NCBI GenBank assembly: GCA_036346205.1 | Contig: JARFJB010001964.1 | Span: forward strand, 1,095,001 to 1,159,000 | Reading direction: 5' to 3' | Origin: Vesta saturnalis | Taxonomy: Eukaryota; Arthropoda; Insecta; Coleoptera; Lampyridae | Length of the DNA stretch: 64,000 nt | Shown: piece after piece, positions 12,823-26,329 of the stretch | How positions within the stretch are numbered: the first letter of the stretch is position 1 | Layout: each line of letters starts with the position of its first letter | Program-made: the position numbers and the translations under genes | The notes under the pieces: model-generated | The model's input: only the letters and a program-made list of their open reading frames with translations | What the model was told of the DNA's origin: nothing | Databases searched by the model: none

Positions 12823-15055
12823 TTAAACCCAGTCCTGAAACCGAGCCCCTTTACATCAAACAGTCCTCCATGTACTCACCCACACCCTCCTCAGTATGTT
12901 TCCCGACCGGTGAAATACGGTAATTCGTGTTCTAGACTCGCTATCCCGATCCTACTTCCGCCGACGTATCGGCGCCTGCGCGTCCGGCACGCGGACGGCG
13001 GTCTGCAAAAATTCGAGTACCCAACCCTTAAATCCTCGCTAACACACAGCCATCATATTTCGAACATTTAGGTGCCTCAATAATAGACCATATCATTGTT
13101 TCAGAACCCACAACACACTATTTTGATTGTGAGTGCTTTTTAGGCACCACGATCACTTCAGATCATCTACCACTACTCGTCAAAACTTCATTTTGTCCAG
13201 CACCCCCTTAATATACAGGCATTAAAGATTTTTCGAAAGCAGACTGGAACGTTTTCTCCGAACACATCTCCGACAACCTTCCAACGCCTAATCTTCTAAA
13301 GACCCAAGATCTCGAGAAAGCCATTAGAGACCTAACTTCCCTAATTACGGAAGCGGTCGATATCTCAGTCCCTTTGAAAAACAAAACTGGATCAAAGAGA
13401 AAAGACGAATCTATCGTCAATTCCTGCGATCCAGGGCCCGGCTCTAAAAACCGAATACAATCGCCTTAACTCCTTAATCAGGCGAGAAGCAAACAACCAC
13501 ACCGAAGACTCCTAGACCAAAGCCACCCCCCAGCTAGACTATAGAAACGGGAAACTCTTCTGGTAACAGTTCTATAGACTGACTAGAAGGAAAGTAAACC
13601 CTCACTTAACCGACCTACAGGGCAACCTAATCTCCTCCGACCAGCGAAAAGTCGACTTCTTTGGTCTCCACCTTCAATCCATTTTCCGATTCCCAGAAGA
13701 TCCCCAATTCGGCAACCAGTTCAAGGCACTCCTTGAGAGTAGCCTTGAAGAATTCCGTACCCTTAACCTTCCTGAAATCCAACTCGATAACGATAATCCC
13801 TTCTCTGCCTCTATCACTGCCGCCCAGGACAATGCGTACTTTAAAAAAGGAAGAAATTCAGCCCCAGGTCATGACGGCCTAAATCGTAAAATCCTCCAAC
13901 ACCTACTCGAGCCAGCCTTCCGATTACTCTCCGACATTTACAACAAATGCCTAATCCTACCCCACTTTCCGATGGACTGGGAATCGGCATCCACCGTCAT
14001 GATACCCAAACCCCACTCCGTCCTAACCGTACCTCCAACAACAAGTCACCTACTTAGGAATCCTCTTCACTAGGACCCTCAGTTGGCTCCCCGGTGTGCA
14101 AAAAACACTAAACAGAATAAGAAACCGAGCAAACTTACTAGGCGCCCACCGGGGCAGATTTAAAGGTTTCCACCACAATACACCTACAAAACATACGTAC
14201 GCACTGTTATAGATTTCCGAGCACCCATATACACGAACATAAACCCTAATCACCTCTCCTCTATCGCTTCCTGTGAACGCCGAATACTCAGACTCACACA
14301 CAGGTTACCTTGGAGGTATCCTAACGACCTCACAACACGCAAACATAACCCCCATCTTTAACAGAATACAAACATTGCAAAAAAACATTGCACGTAAAGC
14401 AATTTTCGGCGACACAATTCCAACGAGAAAGATCCTCACCACTCCCTACAACTACCGATTTCCTCAATTCCCACGGAAAAAATCCAAATTAAAATTCAAA
14501 CAACCCCCCCGAAATCCTAACACAACTCCTTGACGACCGCCCCGAAGAGATAGAAGAACCCCTAGACAATGCTCCATATGCCCTCCGCATCCCTCCGTCT
14601 ATTGGATGATGACCTAGCATGATAGCGGCAAACGAATCGGATTAACCGCACACAGCATGCTACACCCAACTAAAAACACACACTTAAACCAATTAGCACA
14701 AATATTCAAATAAATCTAAATCTTTTCTTTAAACACCAAAAGTAACCACATCGCATGACTGTAAACTATATAATTACACAAAACAGCGCAACACCAACAA
14801 GAAAAGAATGGCCAGGGCTGAAGAGAAGGACTCCTGAACAGTCTACGGACAAAATCAAATAAGCAAAAATAGGTAAGTAACTAACCATAAGCAGGAGCAT
14901 ACTAACAAAAAAAATGTGCGGTTCTGTCTAAAACTTTTTGATCAAAACTGGATATCTTATGAAAAACATACCAGCCTAGCTAACCTCCAAAAACTGATTA
15001 AAAAGGTTCAACAGGGAAAAGTTATTAGCCATGAAAAAATGCGGAACTAAATATA

Positions 15056-15118
<63 letters not shown>

Positions 15119-15215
15119 AAAATATTGGTAACAATGACTTTTCTTAACTTCCGGTAAAACGTTCAAGAATATGGTTTTGAATCGGCCATGAGTGAAAAGT
15201 AATAGCGTTTCTTGA
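15056..15215. repeat. (TA)n tract plus copy of the 5.5-kb repeat unit
   Basis: TA tract 15056-15116, then a unit of about 95 bp matching 5527-5607 (AACAATGACTTTTCTTAACT-type core, CGGTAAAACGTTCAAGAAT). Direct orientation relative to the first copy. Confidence 0.8.
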
Positions 15216-15419
15216 ATATTTTCTATTTTTGCTTATTATTCATGCCAATCGGCAATCTTTGAAATAGAAGATTTAATTAAAATAATCATTCAGACATTGC
15301 TATACTTACTTTGTGATGATTATTGTTCGCTGAAGGTAGCGGATCTAAATTTGAAAAAACTTTCTTTCATTCGTGGGTAAGATACTTTTTTCCTCTAATT
15401 CTTGGTAATTTTGGCACTA

Positions 15420-15461
<42 letters not shown>

Positions 15462-16320
15462 GTATTATTGTAATAAACGTTTGTCAAATCGCTATTGTTA
15501 CCGCGATAGAAAAGATAGTGGATTTTGAATATCCTGATAATACGACGTAATACTCTAATGTCTTCGGAATAGTTTATGTATTTATATGTATGAAATATGG
15601 ATCTATGTACCTGATATTTGACCAAGGATTGAAAAACTCGTGTTAGGGTAGAAACAAGCAGGTGTACGCTCGACAATGGTTTACTTCCGAGGACCGTAAC
15701 AAATCTTCGAAAGGTGCTGTATGCGCATTCTTGTAGTAAAAACTTCATAAATTTAATAATTAATTAATTAATTTTTTTGGTACGTTGAACCTCGGAACCT
15801 AAATGTAGGATTTGTTACGGGCGAATGAATGTTGTTAAAATTAAGATGTCGTTCAATAATTAATTGGAAACTGTTCCAACGTAATAATTTTTTGTTTTTT
15901 TATTACTTTTGAAAGACGACGGGGGTTGATTTTTAAGAGTAAAGATCGTTAGTTCTGAAATCGGAGGGGAGGGTAGTTAGGGTTTCAATGGAGTAAGATC
16001 GATCGGGGTGTTTGATTAAATACCTTCCTTGTAAACAGCCTGTATATAAATAATTGATCGTATACATTCTTGGAAAACTCAAGCCGCGAATTTGTTTTTG
16101 TCTTTTACTAAACTAAATATTCGAGTGGTAATAAGCGTGCGTGTAAACAATATATGTATCGTTATCGTCTTGGGTTTAAACGGTGTATCATAACCCGTTA
16201 AATATTGGTGAATAAGTGGTTAATTGAAAGATTATAATATTCAACCAAAGTAGGTATTTTTAATGTAATTAAAGCTCGCAGCAACCAATTCTACAAGCCT
16301 ACGTAACGTATTAAAACTCA
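15216..16320. other. no supported gene
   Basis: AT-rich DNA with a short TTAATTAATTAATTAAT run near 15755. No coding or RNA feature recognised. Confidence 0.5.
15422..15456. repeat. (TA)n microsatellite
   Basis: Pure TA run of about 35 bp. The 117-codon minus-strand frame that runs through it is not a gene. Confidence 0.95.
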
Positions 16321-16324
16321 AACA

Positions 16325-16492
16325 ATGCCTTGCAAAGGCATCCCATTCGCACGCGGGTTCATTAAGCTGAAATCTGCTAAAATAAAAGACAGTACCGGGC
16401 TCACTCTTGGATTTGGGTGGACTAGCATTGTTGTTTGTTGTTTATATTTATATTTGTGTAGAGGTGGGCATGGACGAACGGGTACAGGATAA
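16325..16492 (+). CDS. possible 55-codon small ORF in an unannotated transcript
   Basis: ATG in a good insect context (CAAACAATG), 55 codons, stop at 16490-16492. The start reads MPCKGIPFARGFIKLKSAK and is followed by a hydrophobic stretch (IVVCCLYLYLC). Base composition here is less AT-rich than the surroundings. A poly(A) signal AATAAA with a GT-rich downstream element lies at 17188. No homology is recognised; it could also be part of an exon. Confidence 0.25.
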   Translation: MPCKGIPFARGFIKLKSAKIKDSTGLTLGFGWTSIVVCCLYLYLCRGGHGRTGTG

Positions 16493-17187
16493 TCCTTGGT
16501 TATAATTGTAAAAACGCAATTGCCGAGTGCTTACATACTCCCGGGTCCAGATGGCCATTAAACACCTCAAATTTTATTTTTACTGTTTTTATAGTTGTAT
16601 AGATGAATGTGTGACCTGAGAAAGGGACGCTGTATTTTTCTAACGCACTGAAAGTAGTATATCGGTCACGATGTTGCGATTTATTTACAACTTACCGTTG
16701 TAAGGCTTTGTTTTAATGAGCTTTTTTGTGTCAGTTTATTTAAGTAGTATTTTTTGCCATATGTTGTCTATTGTAAGTGTAGTATGTATTTTATGCTTTA
16801 GTAGTCACTAAACAATTGTGTACTTGTAAATTCCTTGTCTATTTTCTTTTGTCCTTGCCTTTACATTATTTTACCTGTGTAATTTTACTGTTGTTATATT
16901 TTATATGTACCGCAATTTGCCTTGGTGTTTTATTTACTTATTTACTTAAAGACCGGCATGTTTGGTATTACAATTTTTATTCTGATTTATTTATGACAAT
17001 TGTGGGTGTGATTACATTGTTTTTTTTATTGTGTTTATGTGTAGCTAAACTGCTTTTTATTTTTTTTTCTGAATGTTATAATTTTTTTTTTACCTGATTT
17101 AATGGTGTTTTGTTATATATTTAACCCTTTCATTGTTTGTTTGTGTTATTTGATTTATTAATGTACGTGTGCAATTACTTATTTATG

Positions 17188-17193
17188 AATAAA
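17188..17193 (+). terminator. candidate poly(A) signal
   Basis: AATAAA followed by a GT- and T-rich stretch (GTGGGTTTTATTGGTGGTTC), the usual arrangement of cleavage signals. It closes a T-rich, coding-free stretch (about 16500-17200) that looks like a 3' untranslated region. Confidence 0.3.
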
Positions 17194-17532
17194 GTGGGTT
17201 TTATTGGTGGTTCTTTCCGCAGTTGTACATTAACGGGTTGAACCATTCTTGCGCAAAGCTCGTTAATGTTAATTTGAGTAGTTTCATTGTTTACCTGCCC
17301 CTCATGTGATGCAACACTTAACCTCATCCAGCCTATCTAATTCAAATAGCACAACGTACCTACCACTAGACGGCCAATTTGTTTGATCAGATTTGAGGTT
17401 TGCCAGTAATTAAATTCTAATATGTTAATTATTGCCAGGAAGGTCAATGTAAGGCAAACAATTGTTTCGTTCTTGAATTTGCATTATTGCGAATCAGTTC
17501 AAATTACACTATTCAAGATAGGGTACCTGGGG

Positions 17533-17632
<100 letters not shown>

Positions 17633-18113
17633 ATATAGTCCTAAACTGTAAAAATACTAAATTATAATGAAAAACCATAAGGTAAAATGTTATAGCTCAA
17701 GAACACCGGTTAGCAATCCAATAACACAATAGTCCTTTTGTCATTAGCTGCACACCAGTCAGATACTGGTCACCATGTCGACACCGGGAACATAAAACTA
17801 ATAATAACATTGCCATATTCTTCATAACTGCTCTGAAATTTAAGTTTCACGGTTAACCTAACCTGAACCAAAATCCTTATTGCTGGTAATATAAATACAA
17901 TAATTTTAAAATTTATTTTCAATTTTAACTAATTTCAAAGTATAAGTTTTACTTACTTATAAAAATGGAGTACGACTTATTGTGGTTTAAAAAAATAGAC
18001 TCCTATAATGTAATGAAAGCAAAATACATAAAGAGCCAAATATAACCTAAATTAAACAAAGAAGTGTTTGTATAATTCATCACAAATGTTCTGAAATTGC
18101 CCTTTCCGAAGAA

Positions 18114-18798
18114 TTACCAACCATGTTGAAACCACATCGTACGAATACTATCTACCTCGATATTTTCCAAAAGCTCGGGTAAATCATTTTCCAAAAACTG
18201 TAAATATCTTTCTCCAGTAAGACTCTCGTCAAAGAAAAAAGGATCAACCACATTAAAATCGATTATACCACCCCACACATTAACTGACCATCGATGCTGG
18301 TGATCAACAACTCCTAAGATGTGTGGATTAGTATCTGAATAGTGATGATAGTGCCTCATCCGTAAATAGAATGTTATTAACAAAATTAGGTTCTCCGTTC
18401 ACTTCAGTAGTTACCCATTGGCAGAAAGATTCACGATTTTGAAAATTTATTTCACTTAAAGCTTGATGTTGCTCGATATGATAAGGATGCAATTTGTTTT
18501 TTGTTAAGAAAGCTGCGAACTATATTGCTATTAAGTATAGGTGTGTACTTAGCTCTCTGGTACTAATTTTCGGATTTTCTATAAGAGATGCTACAACTTG
18601 AAACTCAGTTTCTTCATTTGGGCGCTTAGGATAACACACACTTCCAGAATTTATAAATCTGTCGGCTACATTCATAAACGATTCTTTCTGCGGCTGTCTT
18701 CTCTCTGGGTAGTAGAAACGGGAAGCCAGCAAAGCATTTCTTTGAGCTTCGCCGTAAGTAAAGATCATATCGACCATTTCTTCTTTAGATAAATTCAT
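18114..18798 (-). pseudogene. DD41D transposase relic, C-terminus missing
   Basis: ATG at 18798 followed by the DUF4817-type HTH (EEMVDMIFTYGEAQRNALL, then YPERRQPQKESF). Frameshifts follow, then HPYHIEQHQAL, NILFTDEA (first catalytic aspartate) and WSVNVWGGIIDFNVVDPFFF. It ends at MWFQHGW, where the second aspartate should be, and the third catalytic segment is absent. No clear TIRs were found; CAGGGTG motifs occur at 19384 and on the opposite strand near 19440. Confidence 0.75.
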
Positions 18799-19900
18799 TT
18801 TATACAAAAATTGACAAAACGACAATCCAAAAACACACAAACTAATGGAACAATATTTTAATGATTATGCAAACGTCAAAACAATAGATGCAATTGTTCC
18901 ACTTTATTACGAGCGGCTAGCCTACCTGATTTGTTTTGTTGAATTCTATTGTCATAGTAAATTTGTATTTTAGAATATTTTTAGGTAAAAGTGTCAATAT
19001 CTCAAGAAGGGACCGTCTTATGGCTAAGAAACCTAGTCCCAATTACTATCTACTTTTCACCGGGAATCCAAATGTGAAAAAATATACAGGTTGTTGAATT
19101 TGAAAAAATTGATAAAAATTACATTTCGCGTAAGTTAATCATTCTGTATAGTTTTACATGTTTTCGAAAAATTCCCCAGTTTGTTTGTTACTAGACTATC
19201 ATTAATAGTCGGTGGTATAAACAGATTTACAAAATCGTGGTGACAACGCTCGCGTCGTGGCTCCAAAGTTAACTCTATTTTGGTACTAAACTGACGATAT
19301 CTGCAGAACGGTTAGTGATACAGAAACAAATTTCTATTCTTTTATTCTAAATGTAACAGTGAATCCAAAACTACAAAAATATACAGGGTGTTCCATAAAA
19401 AACAGGTTTGGGTTGGCATATTTTTGTCAATCACCCTGTATATACCTAAATATTTTTAGAATGTAGGTCCAATGATCGTGTATATTGAACGCACGTGATG
19501 TAGGGGTGATCCCCCCAATGAAAATAAAGCACAATCACAAAAATCAACATAAATTGTAATTTCTAACCTCACTGTTTTCTGTTTACAACTTTTATGTTAT
19601 TAATGTAATTATAAAGTACTTTATAATTTATAATTACTTGTGTTGTTAACAACGTTTTAAGTTTCTTACATTATATTGTATACATTGTATATAATTATAA
19701 AGCACGTATCGGCATAGCTTTAGATTTTTTACTTTGATTATTAAGATGTATTCTCTTTATTCGTTGCATAATTGTAGATTTTAACAAAGTAGGAAGACAG
19801 TTTATAAGTATTAGTTACATTACTTAAAGGTTTGTACTATTATTAGAATTTTTGCAAATTTTATGTGTTAAAGTAGTTTAACTTTAGATAATACACTACA

Positions 19901-22900
19901 ATGTCCCGAACAGCAATGTTTTTCACATTTGTGCGGATAACAATTACTTCAAATGAAAGTAATTTTAAAAGACATTTAAAACAAAAGCGTAATATTCTAA
20001 ACACTGGGAACATCAGATGCCAGGAGCTACATTGTAGTTACTCGTGTACCAAGATTTCTGATTTACGCAGTCGCCTAGAAAATGTGCATGAAGTAAGGCA
20101 AGAAATTGAAGAGACAATCTTACAGACTTACCAGCTAGTTACTAAAATTACATCCCATGTTTTAAAAGTTTGAAATATGGAAGTATGCTGAAGAAGTAAA
20201 ATGCAAGACTTTATGGATGAAGCATTACGGCACAAAGAAGGAGTTTCATAGTAATTTTGTAATGGAAGTGGAAACCAAAGATTAACACGAAAAACGAAAA
20301 CGAATACTGAAATAGCATGGTTCTTGCAAAATTAACGCCATTTGTACGTCATCCTTAGTAGTGAAAGTCTCTAATGGGTTTCAAATAAAATACTTTAAAA
20401 CTTATGGTCATGATGTATAATTGGCACATATTGTATTAGATAATGCAACAAAAAATTTAATTGCAACAAAATTACTTCAATGTATTTAATTGTTTGCTTT
20501 AAATAAAACAAGGATTGATTGTATTCTAGGTATTTCAAGTTCTGAAATATTAGACAGAATTAGAGATAGTGTTGACTCTACCTTTTAAAGGGTACACCTT
20601 ATGACCCGTAAAGACATTCACAATATCTTACAATTGTATAGTTTATATGATAAAGCCATTAAGCTTAATGATGCAGTAAGTGATATGTGGGCAAAAGAAA
20701 ATTCTAACGGCACAGATAAGTGCTGCATTACATACAAGGTGACAACAGTCCTAATTAGAGATTTAAAAAAAAATATGAATTTATGTTGGACGTGTCACAT
20801 TGTGAGTAATATACTTATCTTTTTTTGTTTGCTTGTAATATAGGAATTAATTCAATACATTGATGAATTTTATTATTGCTTGTAGAAAACATATTTTTTT
20901 AAATTGTTTAGTACAAATATATAAACATGTAGACCGTTTAATTTTCTAAATTTCACCACGGCTATTTTCAATTATCATTATCAATTAAGTTGTTTCCATA
21001 AAGTCGAATCATATGCAATAGTCATTTAGTCTGGCTTGTGTAGGGTTTTGTAAATATTGTTGAGAACTTATTTGGCTCAGTTTACAGTCGTTGGCAGTGT
21101 TATCATATTTTGTGCTTCTCTGAATTTTTTTATCGTTGAGTTTCCATGTTAAATGATGAACTGTTATTTACCGAATCTAAGTACTTTTAGAAGCGGGTGC
21201 AGATGATTGCTGATTTTTCGTTCAGTTAGAGGTGAAGTTTAGATCTTAAAAGTAAAACAATTAAGATGTAATTACGAATTCTTGTGATTGTGGGCCTTCG
21301 GCGTCGAAGCGTCATAGAGGTTAAATCAAGACACGCTCCGTAATTTTGTTGGGATTGTACTATATCGGTGCTATGTTAGCAGTTCGCTTTTATGCGGGTA
21401 TGAAGTAGTTACACCCCTAACAAATTTGTGTATCGTTTACCGTTTTATCGAGTAATTTCGAGTTCAACAATTGAAGTCGATTTCCAATTTAGCCTCGTGC
21501 TGATCAGAAAAAAAGCGTCTTCCTAATCTATATAGAAAGGTATCACTATTATTTCGTAGAAGTTAAACAGCTAGATTATTATGTGTTTAAGTATTCATAA
21601 AAGGTCACTTAAAAGAATGTGCCGACTCAGGATTTTAAATTTGTGTTTGTGCAACGGTAAAAATTTGTCAGCTGATAGTGATGGAATTTGGACTAAAACA
21701 ATGGAAATTGTGGAAGTTACGAAAGGACGCTGGTAACGTCGCCTTCTTTTCTAATTAATATGCTTGTTTATAATAATGTTTGGTGTAGTGTAATTAAAAG
21801 TTTAATGAATCAAAGTTGCAGTAGAAATTCCGATACCACTGTAGTTTTAACGTTCTGATTTTCAGAAAGCTTTGCTTTTTTTGTAGTAATAAAGTCAGTT
21901 TTGGATTTAATTGAATTTTGCTAAATCGGAACTTCGCACCTGCGGTATATAATACCTTTTTTTAATATTATAAATCTGTGTATTGGTGTTGCTTACGCAA
22001 GATGTAATTGATATTACTTCTCCTTGACATTGGCGATTGCTGCTGATTATGTGATGTAGCTTTTATTTTTGTTCAAGCGTTAGGGTTTGTTTTTCACGGA
22101 TTACTTTTTTTTGCGCGCTGCTGTCTGGGGAATGTTTCTTTGATTGTACTTGCCCTTTGTATACATTTCTTTATGCTGTCTTTTAATCATAATATAGATA
22201 TTGTAGTGTAATTTTCTAGGCATTTATTTTACCTTCGCCAACTTAAAAGCACGTTGAGGTTATTGCGACAAATTTTGAAGTTACCGTGATTAAAGCTATT
22301 TATCATTCAGAAATGTAAAGTAAGCTTTGGTGAGTTGTTTCAATTAATTTTTAAGTGACGTTTATTAAATTATAAAAACTTTTAAATGTTTGATAACGTT
22401 TTGTTTATTTTTGTTGTGACGAATTTTAAATTGAATAATTAATGACCGTGTTGACCGGCTATCATTTTTGTTGTTAATTAAGCAAGTAATTTTACGTTGA
22501 AGTTTACACCGAAGATGTATAATGAATTTTGAGTATTAGTTTTTGCAATTGTTTTTGCGGATTCTAACAAGCGTAAAATCTTACTTAAGTGTAAGTGAGC
22601 TTTGCTTAGGTATGTGTGAAGTAGGATTTTCAGGCAAAGGTGAGTGTAAGAATCCCGCCCATACCACTGAGCTATGTCGGTAACATGCACTTTTCCTTTA
22701 CGGGCTGATGCTCTAGTGAGTGCCATGCCCGTAACAGGTGTTATGACAGAACCTCAAGCCAAAGATTTTTAAAAAGTTTGGCAACAGTGGAGTAGTGTGA
22801 ATGGATGCAACACATGGTACCATGGATTTCCATCTCATAACCATTGTAACAATGCATGACTGGTTAGGATTTTCGAACTGTGTTTTTTTTTCAAATCGAG

Positions 22901-23430
22901 GAGATGTGGCAGTGAAATATTTCGTAAATGCAGTGGGAGAAAACGTGGGCGTGATTAGTGCTAAAGTCTTTATGTCTGATGATGCAGATCAATATTTTTC
23001 TCCAACACACAAAAGTTATTATGTGCATGTCATGGATTTAAAAAAATATGATATTGTCGGTCGAGTTTGCATGCGATTACATCAAATAATTCATGTGTTA
23101 CTGAAATATTTAGAGATCGTCAATTTGAAAGGATTACAAAACTAGAGAAAGAAAGATTACATAACCAAGATAGACTAAACAAAAGCCATTTAAATGCATG
23201 TAATTCTGAAATGCAGGTTGTACGTACTTTAAAATGGATGGAATGTCATCAGGTTGCAATGTACATGAAGTAAAGAAAAACTTATTTGGTGATCATACTT
23301 GCCATTTTTAATGCTCATTGTGCAATATCTACATACACATAGATCAATACTCATGTAATTTTATGGATTTTGTAATACCTGCAAATGTACAAACACATTC
23401 AGAAAGTGTGTATAAGCATTAAGTACATAA
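19901..23430 (+). pseudogene. MULE-type transposase with SWIM finger, decayed and interrupted
   Basis: Pieces in order: zinc-finger-like CQELHCSYSC; FEIWKYAEEV; ICTSSLVVKV with YGHD; ILDRIRDSV and LMTRKDIHNI; then after about 2 kb the DDE core (DATHGTMDFHLITIV and KVFMSDDADQYF); and last a degraded SWIM-like stretch (CNIYIHIDQYSC). Stops and frameshifts lie between most pieces. The 2-kb gap (about 20800-22790) begins near GTGAGTAAT and ends near TTGGCAACAG, so it may be a fossil intron. Identification as a MULE rests on the DATHGT and MSDDA motifs. Confidence 0.6.
20840..22790. other. non-coding interval splitting the MULE relic
   Basis: No coding frame is supported. A tRNA-like A box (TAGCTCAGTGGTA) lies on the minus strand near 22665-22677 without a good B box or cloverleaf. 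The interval could be an old intron or an insertion. Confidence 0.4.
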
Positions 23431-24114
23431 CTACTACCAAAGTAAAAAGTTTAGTCACCTGACTTTTATAGTTCGTTTATATTTCGAAATTTTAATCAAA
23501 CAACTTGTACCATAATCGATGTTTGTTTCTGTGTAAGTGAATGTAATTTGATATTTTTGGTTACGTTTAGCTAAGTAGTAGAGCGAAATATATTCGAGAA
23601 AACAATATTTTTCACCACTCTTCCTTCAAGACCAATGTTTATGAATTAAAACACTAATTAATGGATTGCCTTCATTTTTAGATATATGTCAAAAAGTACA
23701 CCTTTGCTTGGAGGTTGATGCTGATTTCATCACTTTCTATTGTTTAAAAACCGTCAATAAAGGAAAAATGCCACGCTTGTTAACTTCCTTATTGTAAGCG
23801 TTATACGCAATATTTCTACCGTTTGCTGTACATTAAAACCAATAAATACGGAAAGATAGACTTTTTCTTAAAGGGATAGAATTAAATATTTCGTTGAACA
23901 AAACAAACAAAATAGAGGTAACAGAGGTAGAGAGTTCAACGCACGACCCTGTGTCGCCTCTACTAAGAAATCGCAATTTATGTAGTGCGGCAAAATGGTT
24001 TCATGTATTAATTCATGCATTTTTAAGTAGGAACGTAATATTAAAATTGCAATAAAAGGTGAAATTTCTAGATCTCGAAAACTATTTTTTTTATAAATTA
24101 TATAATAAATATGT

Positions 24115-25248
24115 TTATATACAATCATGGCTATCTTCTTTGCCATCCTCCTCAATGTCTTGAAAATCGTTATCATGATCATCATTTTCGTTGCCTAAAT
24201 TGATAAGTAACATATCTTCGACTTTCTTGGCATGATCGATACAATTACTCCAACAAAGTTCCAAAACGTACTTTGTTTTGAACGTTGTGTTTCCCTTTTC
24301 AACTGTATTTTTGACATAAGTCTATATCAATTCAATTGGATAAAATTCACAATGAGCTACTAGAATCCATAACATTTTAAGCTGTCTCCTCGTAATTTTT
24401 TGACCACTATTTCAAGCAAATGTTGCTTTTTATAACTGTACATGCGAGATAATTCCAAAAGTGAAGCCCTCCCAACACATGTAACCATTCTTGAAGCGGT
24501 TCATTCATTTCGTCATGGTAATCAACCAAACCTTTTTTTCTAACGAAGCATTTGGTACAACCTAGTAAAAAGCCGTTTTCGATGCCAATATCCAATATAA
24601 TCACTCTTAGTCCAGATCCAGAAGGTCACTCGATTCCCCCTCTGAATCCGTTTATCTCTTGAGTTGTCCCTCGGTATTGATCAAATCGCTCGGTTTTCGG
24701 GGGTAACAAATTACACCCAACCAAGTTTTCATGAATGGTTTGCGCCGCACCATGTTTCGTCAGTAAAAAAATATTCCATACCGTTTCTCTGTACCCTTTA
24801 TTCGAATATAAATATTCTGCTCTTTTAGCAGCTATTGTAGTAGCTTCCACCAAGATTGGCCTGTTCTCTAATTTTTTATGAAATTTATTACTTTTACCCA
24901 TCTTTTTAATGTGGTGGTACATACTTGTGGAAAATCCGGACACTCGTCTGTCAATCTTTGATACAGCTCGACTATGGTTGGAAACCTTTTTTTCCATATA
25001 AATATTTAATGTCTTTAGAAAATCATAGATATCTACTTTCGGTTTACCACTTCTTGGCCTCGTCTCTGACACTCTACCGGTGTTACTTGCTCCTTCTGCA
25101 ATTGATACCCTTACGACACTTCTTTCACTAAACATTCCGTTTGTAGCTTGATTAAGAATAATTGCGTTTACGCCATTTTTTCCGCTTCCAAGAAAGCTTT
25201 TACCTTTAGAACAATCTGTTTAAACTCGGCGGACATATGCTTAGGCAT
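24115..25248 (-). pseudogene. IS630-like transposase relic (long D-E spacing family)
   Basis: ATG at 25248 (MPKHMSAEFKQIVLKVKAF), a linker SGKPKVDIYDF, then KKLENRPILVEATTI and KRAEYLY, where the family has its R-x-x-YL motif. DYHDEMNEPLQEWL and CEFYPIELI, with the catalytic glutamate, follow. The first catalytic aspartate segment is scrambled (LLTKHGAAQTIHEN) and the middle aspartate segment is not recognisable. An acidic C-terminus ends at 24115. Same family as the relic at 52.4-53.7 kb. Confidence 0.7.
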
Positions 25249-26329
25249 TTGTCTTTTTGATAAGAAGCTGCTACTGTATACGTATTAGAAAAAATATTAA
25301 AATGGAGCACTAAAATGCTTGCTAGACAGCACATTTTAAAAATATTTTCACAAATAGACGGTAGCCATAAGTCAACACAAACTTATATGTTTTTTAATGG
25401 CACAACCTATATATTATTCCAGATTTGAGTTCTCCTCGCTTCGTACATTACCTTAACAAAATTTCAGCATCTTATACAGAGTGCTTTCAAAGATATGATA
25501 ATTTCTTTGTCTGAATGGACATGTGTTAATCACTCTGTATCTTTCAAGAACAAACGAAGTTAATTATTATTTGTAGTAGGATATTTTATGTATATGGTCT
25601 ATTTTATTTTTATACAGTTGGCTACACGAAATATCGGAAGTCGTATACAGTATGGTTTTCTCGAAATTTTCAAATAGAACACCCTGTATTTTTCATCGGC
25701 ATGGGATATCTTATATGCTACTCTATTAATTTTATTAGGCATTCCTATACCCCAACCCACTCGTTTTTAGTTAAATTCGTCTTTATCTGAAACTACCCGT
25801 TATTAATCAAAACTGGACCTAAAGTTATATCTTTTAAAGGGAACACCTGTATATTTTATTCCTATTGGGTGCGGAATACAGTACACAATATCTGCTATAT
25901 TTGTAATTATACTGATATGTTTCAAAGTTTCAGAGATATTCATCAAAAGCTGTTATTCGACTTAGATTTCTAATATTAATAATTCCATTTATCAAAAATT
26001 TTAATATTTAAATGATATTTTTTATAATCGGACTAGTATTTTTATTTTAATACGCTTTTCTACTGGGTTAAAATACGTTAGACGTGAAGTGTAAACTAAG
26101 GTAAGTAAGAAACTACCTCTATCATACTTTCTTGGGAAAAATAAGGTATCTAAAAGCTGGCTATAGAAAAATAAATGCGTTGTAACTGTCAAATAATAGG
26201 TCGGGGAAAAAGTATTTTCGCATATAGTAAATATAAACTTGTAATAAAATTTCTTTGGCTGTACTATTTGTATCTGGCTGACATTAAAAAGGTTACATTT
26301 TAAAAAAAGAAACAAATTAGTAAACTGTT

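Larger units (their letters stand above)
8990..14916 (+). mobile_element. non-LTR (Jockey-like) retrotransposon relic split by piggyBac
   Basis: The part before 9631 encodes ORF1: a segment CVIRHADKDI followed by zinc-knuckle-like cysteines (CNNCGKAHPSYSFKC). The part after 12826 encodes the end of the AP endonuclease (IIDHIIVSE, SDHLPL) and the start of reverse transcriptase (SAPGHDGLN), then the C-terminal region (RTLSWLPHVQ-like). The YADD-bearing core is missing between about 14012 and 14030. The 3' end, near 14916 (GAGCATACTAACAAAAAA), is shared with a second copy ending near 57326. Confidence 0.8.

Noticed and set aside
22478..22726. 82-codon minus-strand ORF starting MALTRASARKGKVH
   Set aside because: No family recognised. 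It overlaps a tRNA-like A box and lies within the gap of a transposase relic.
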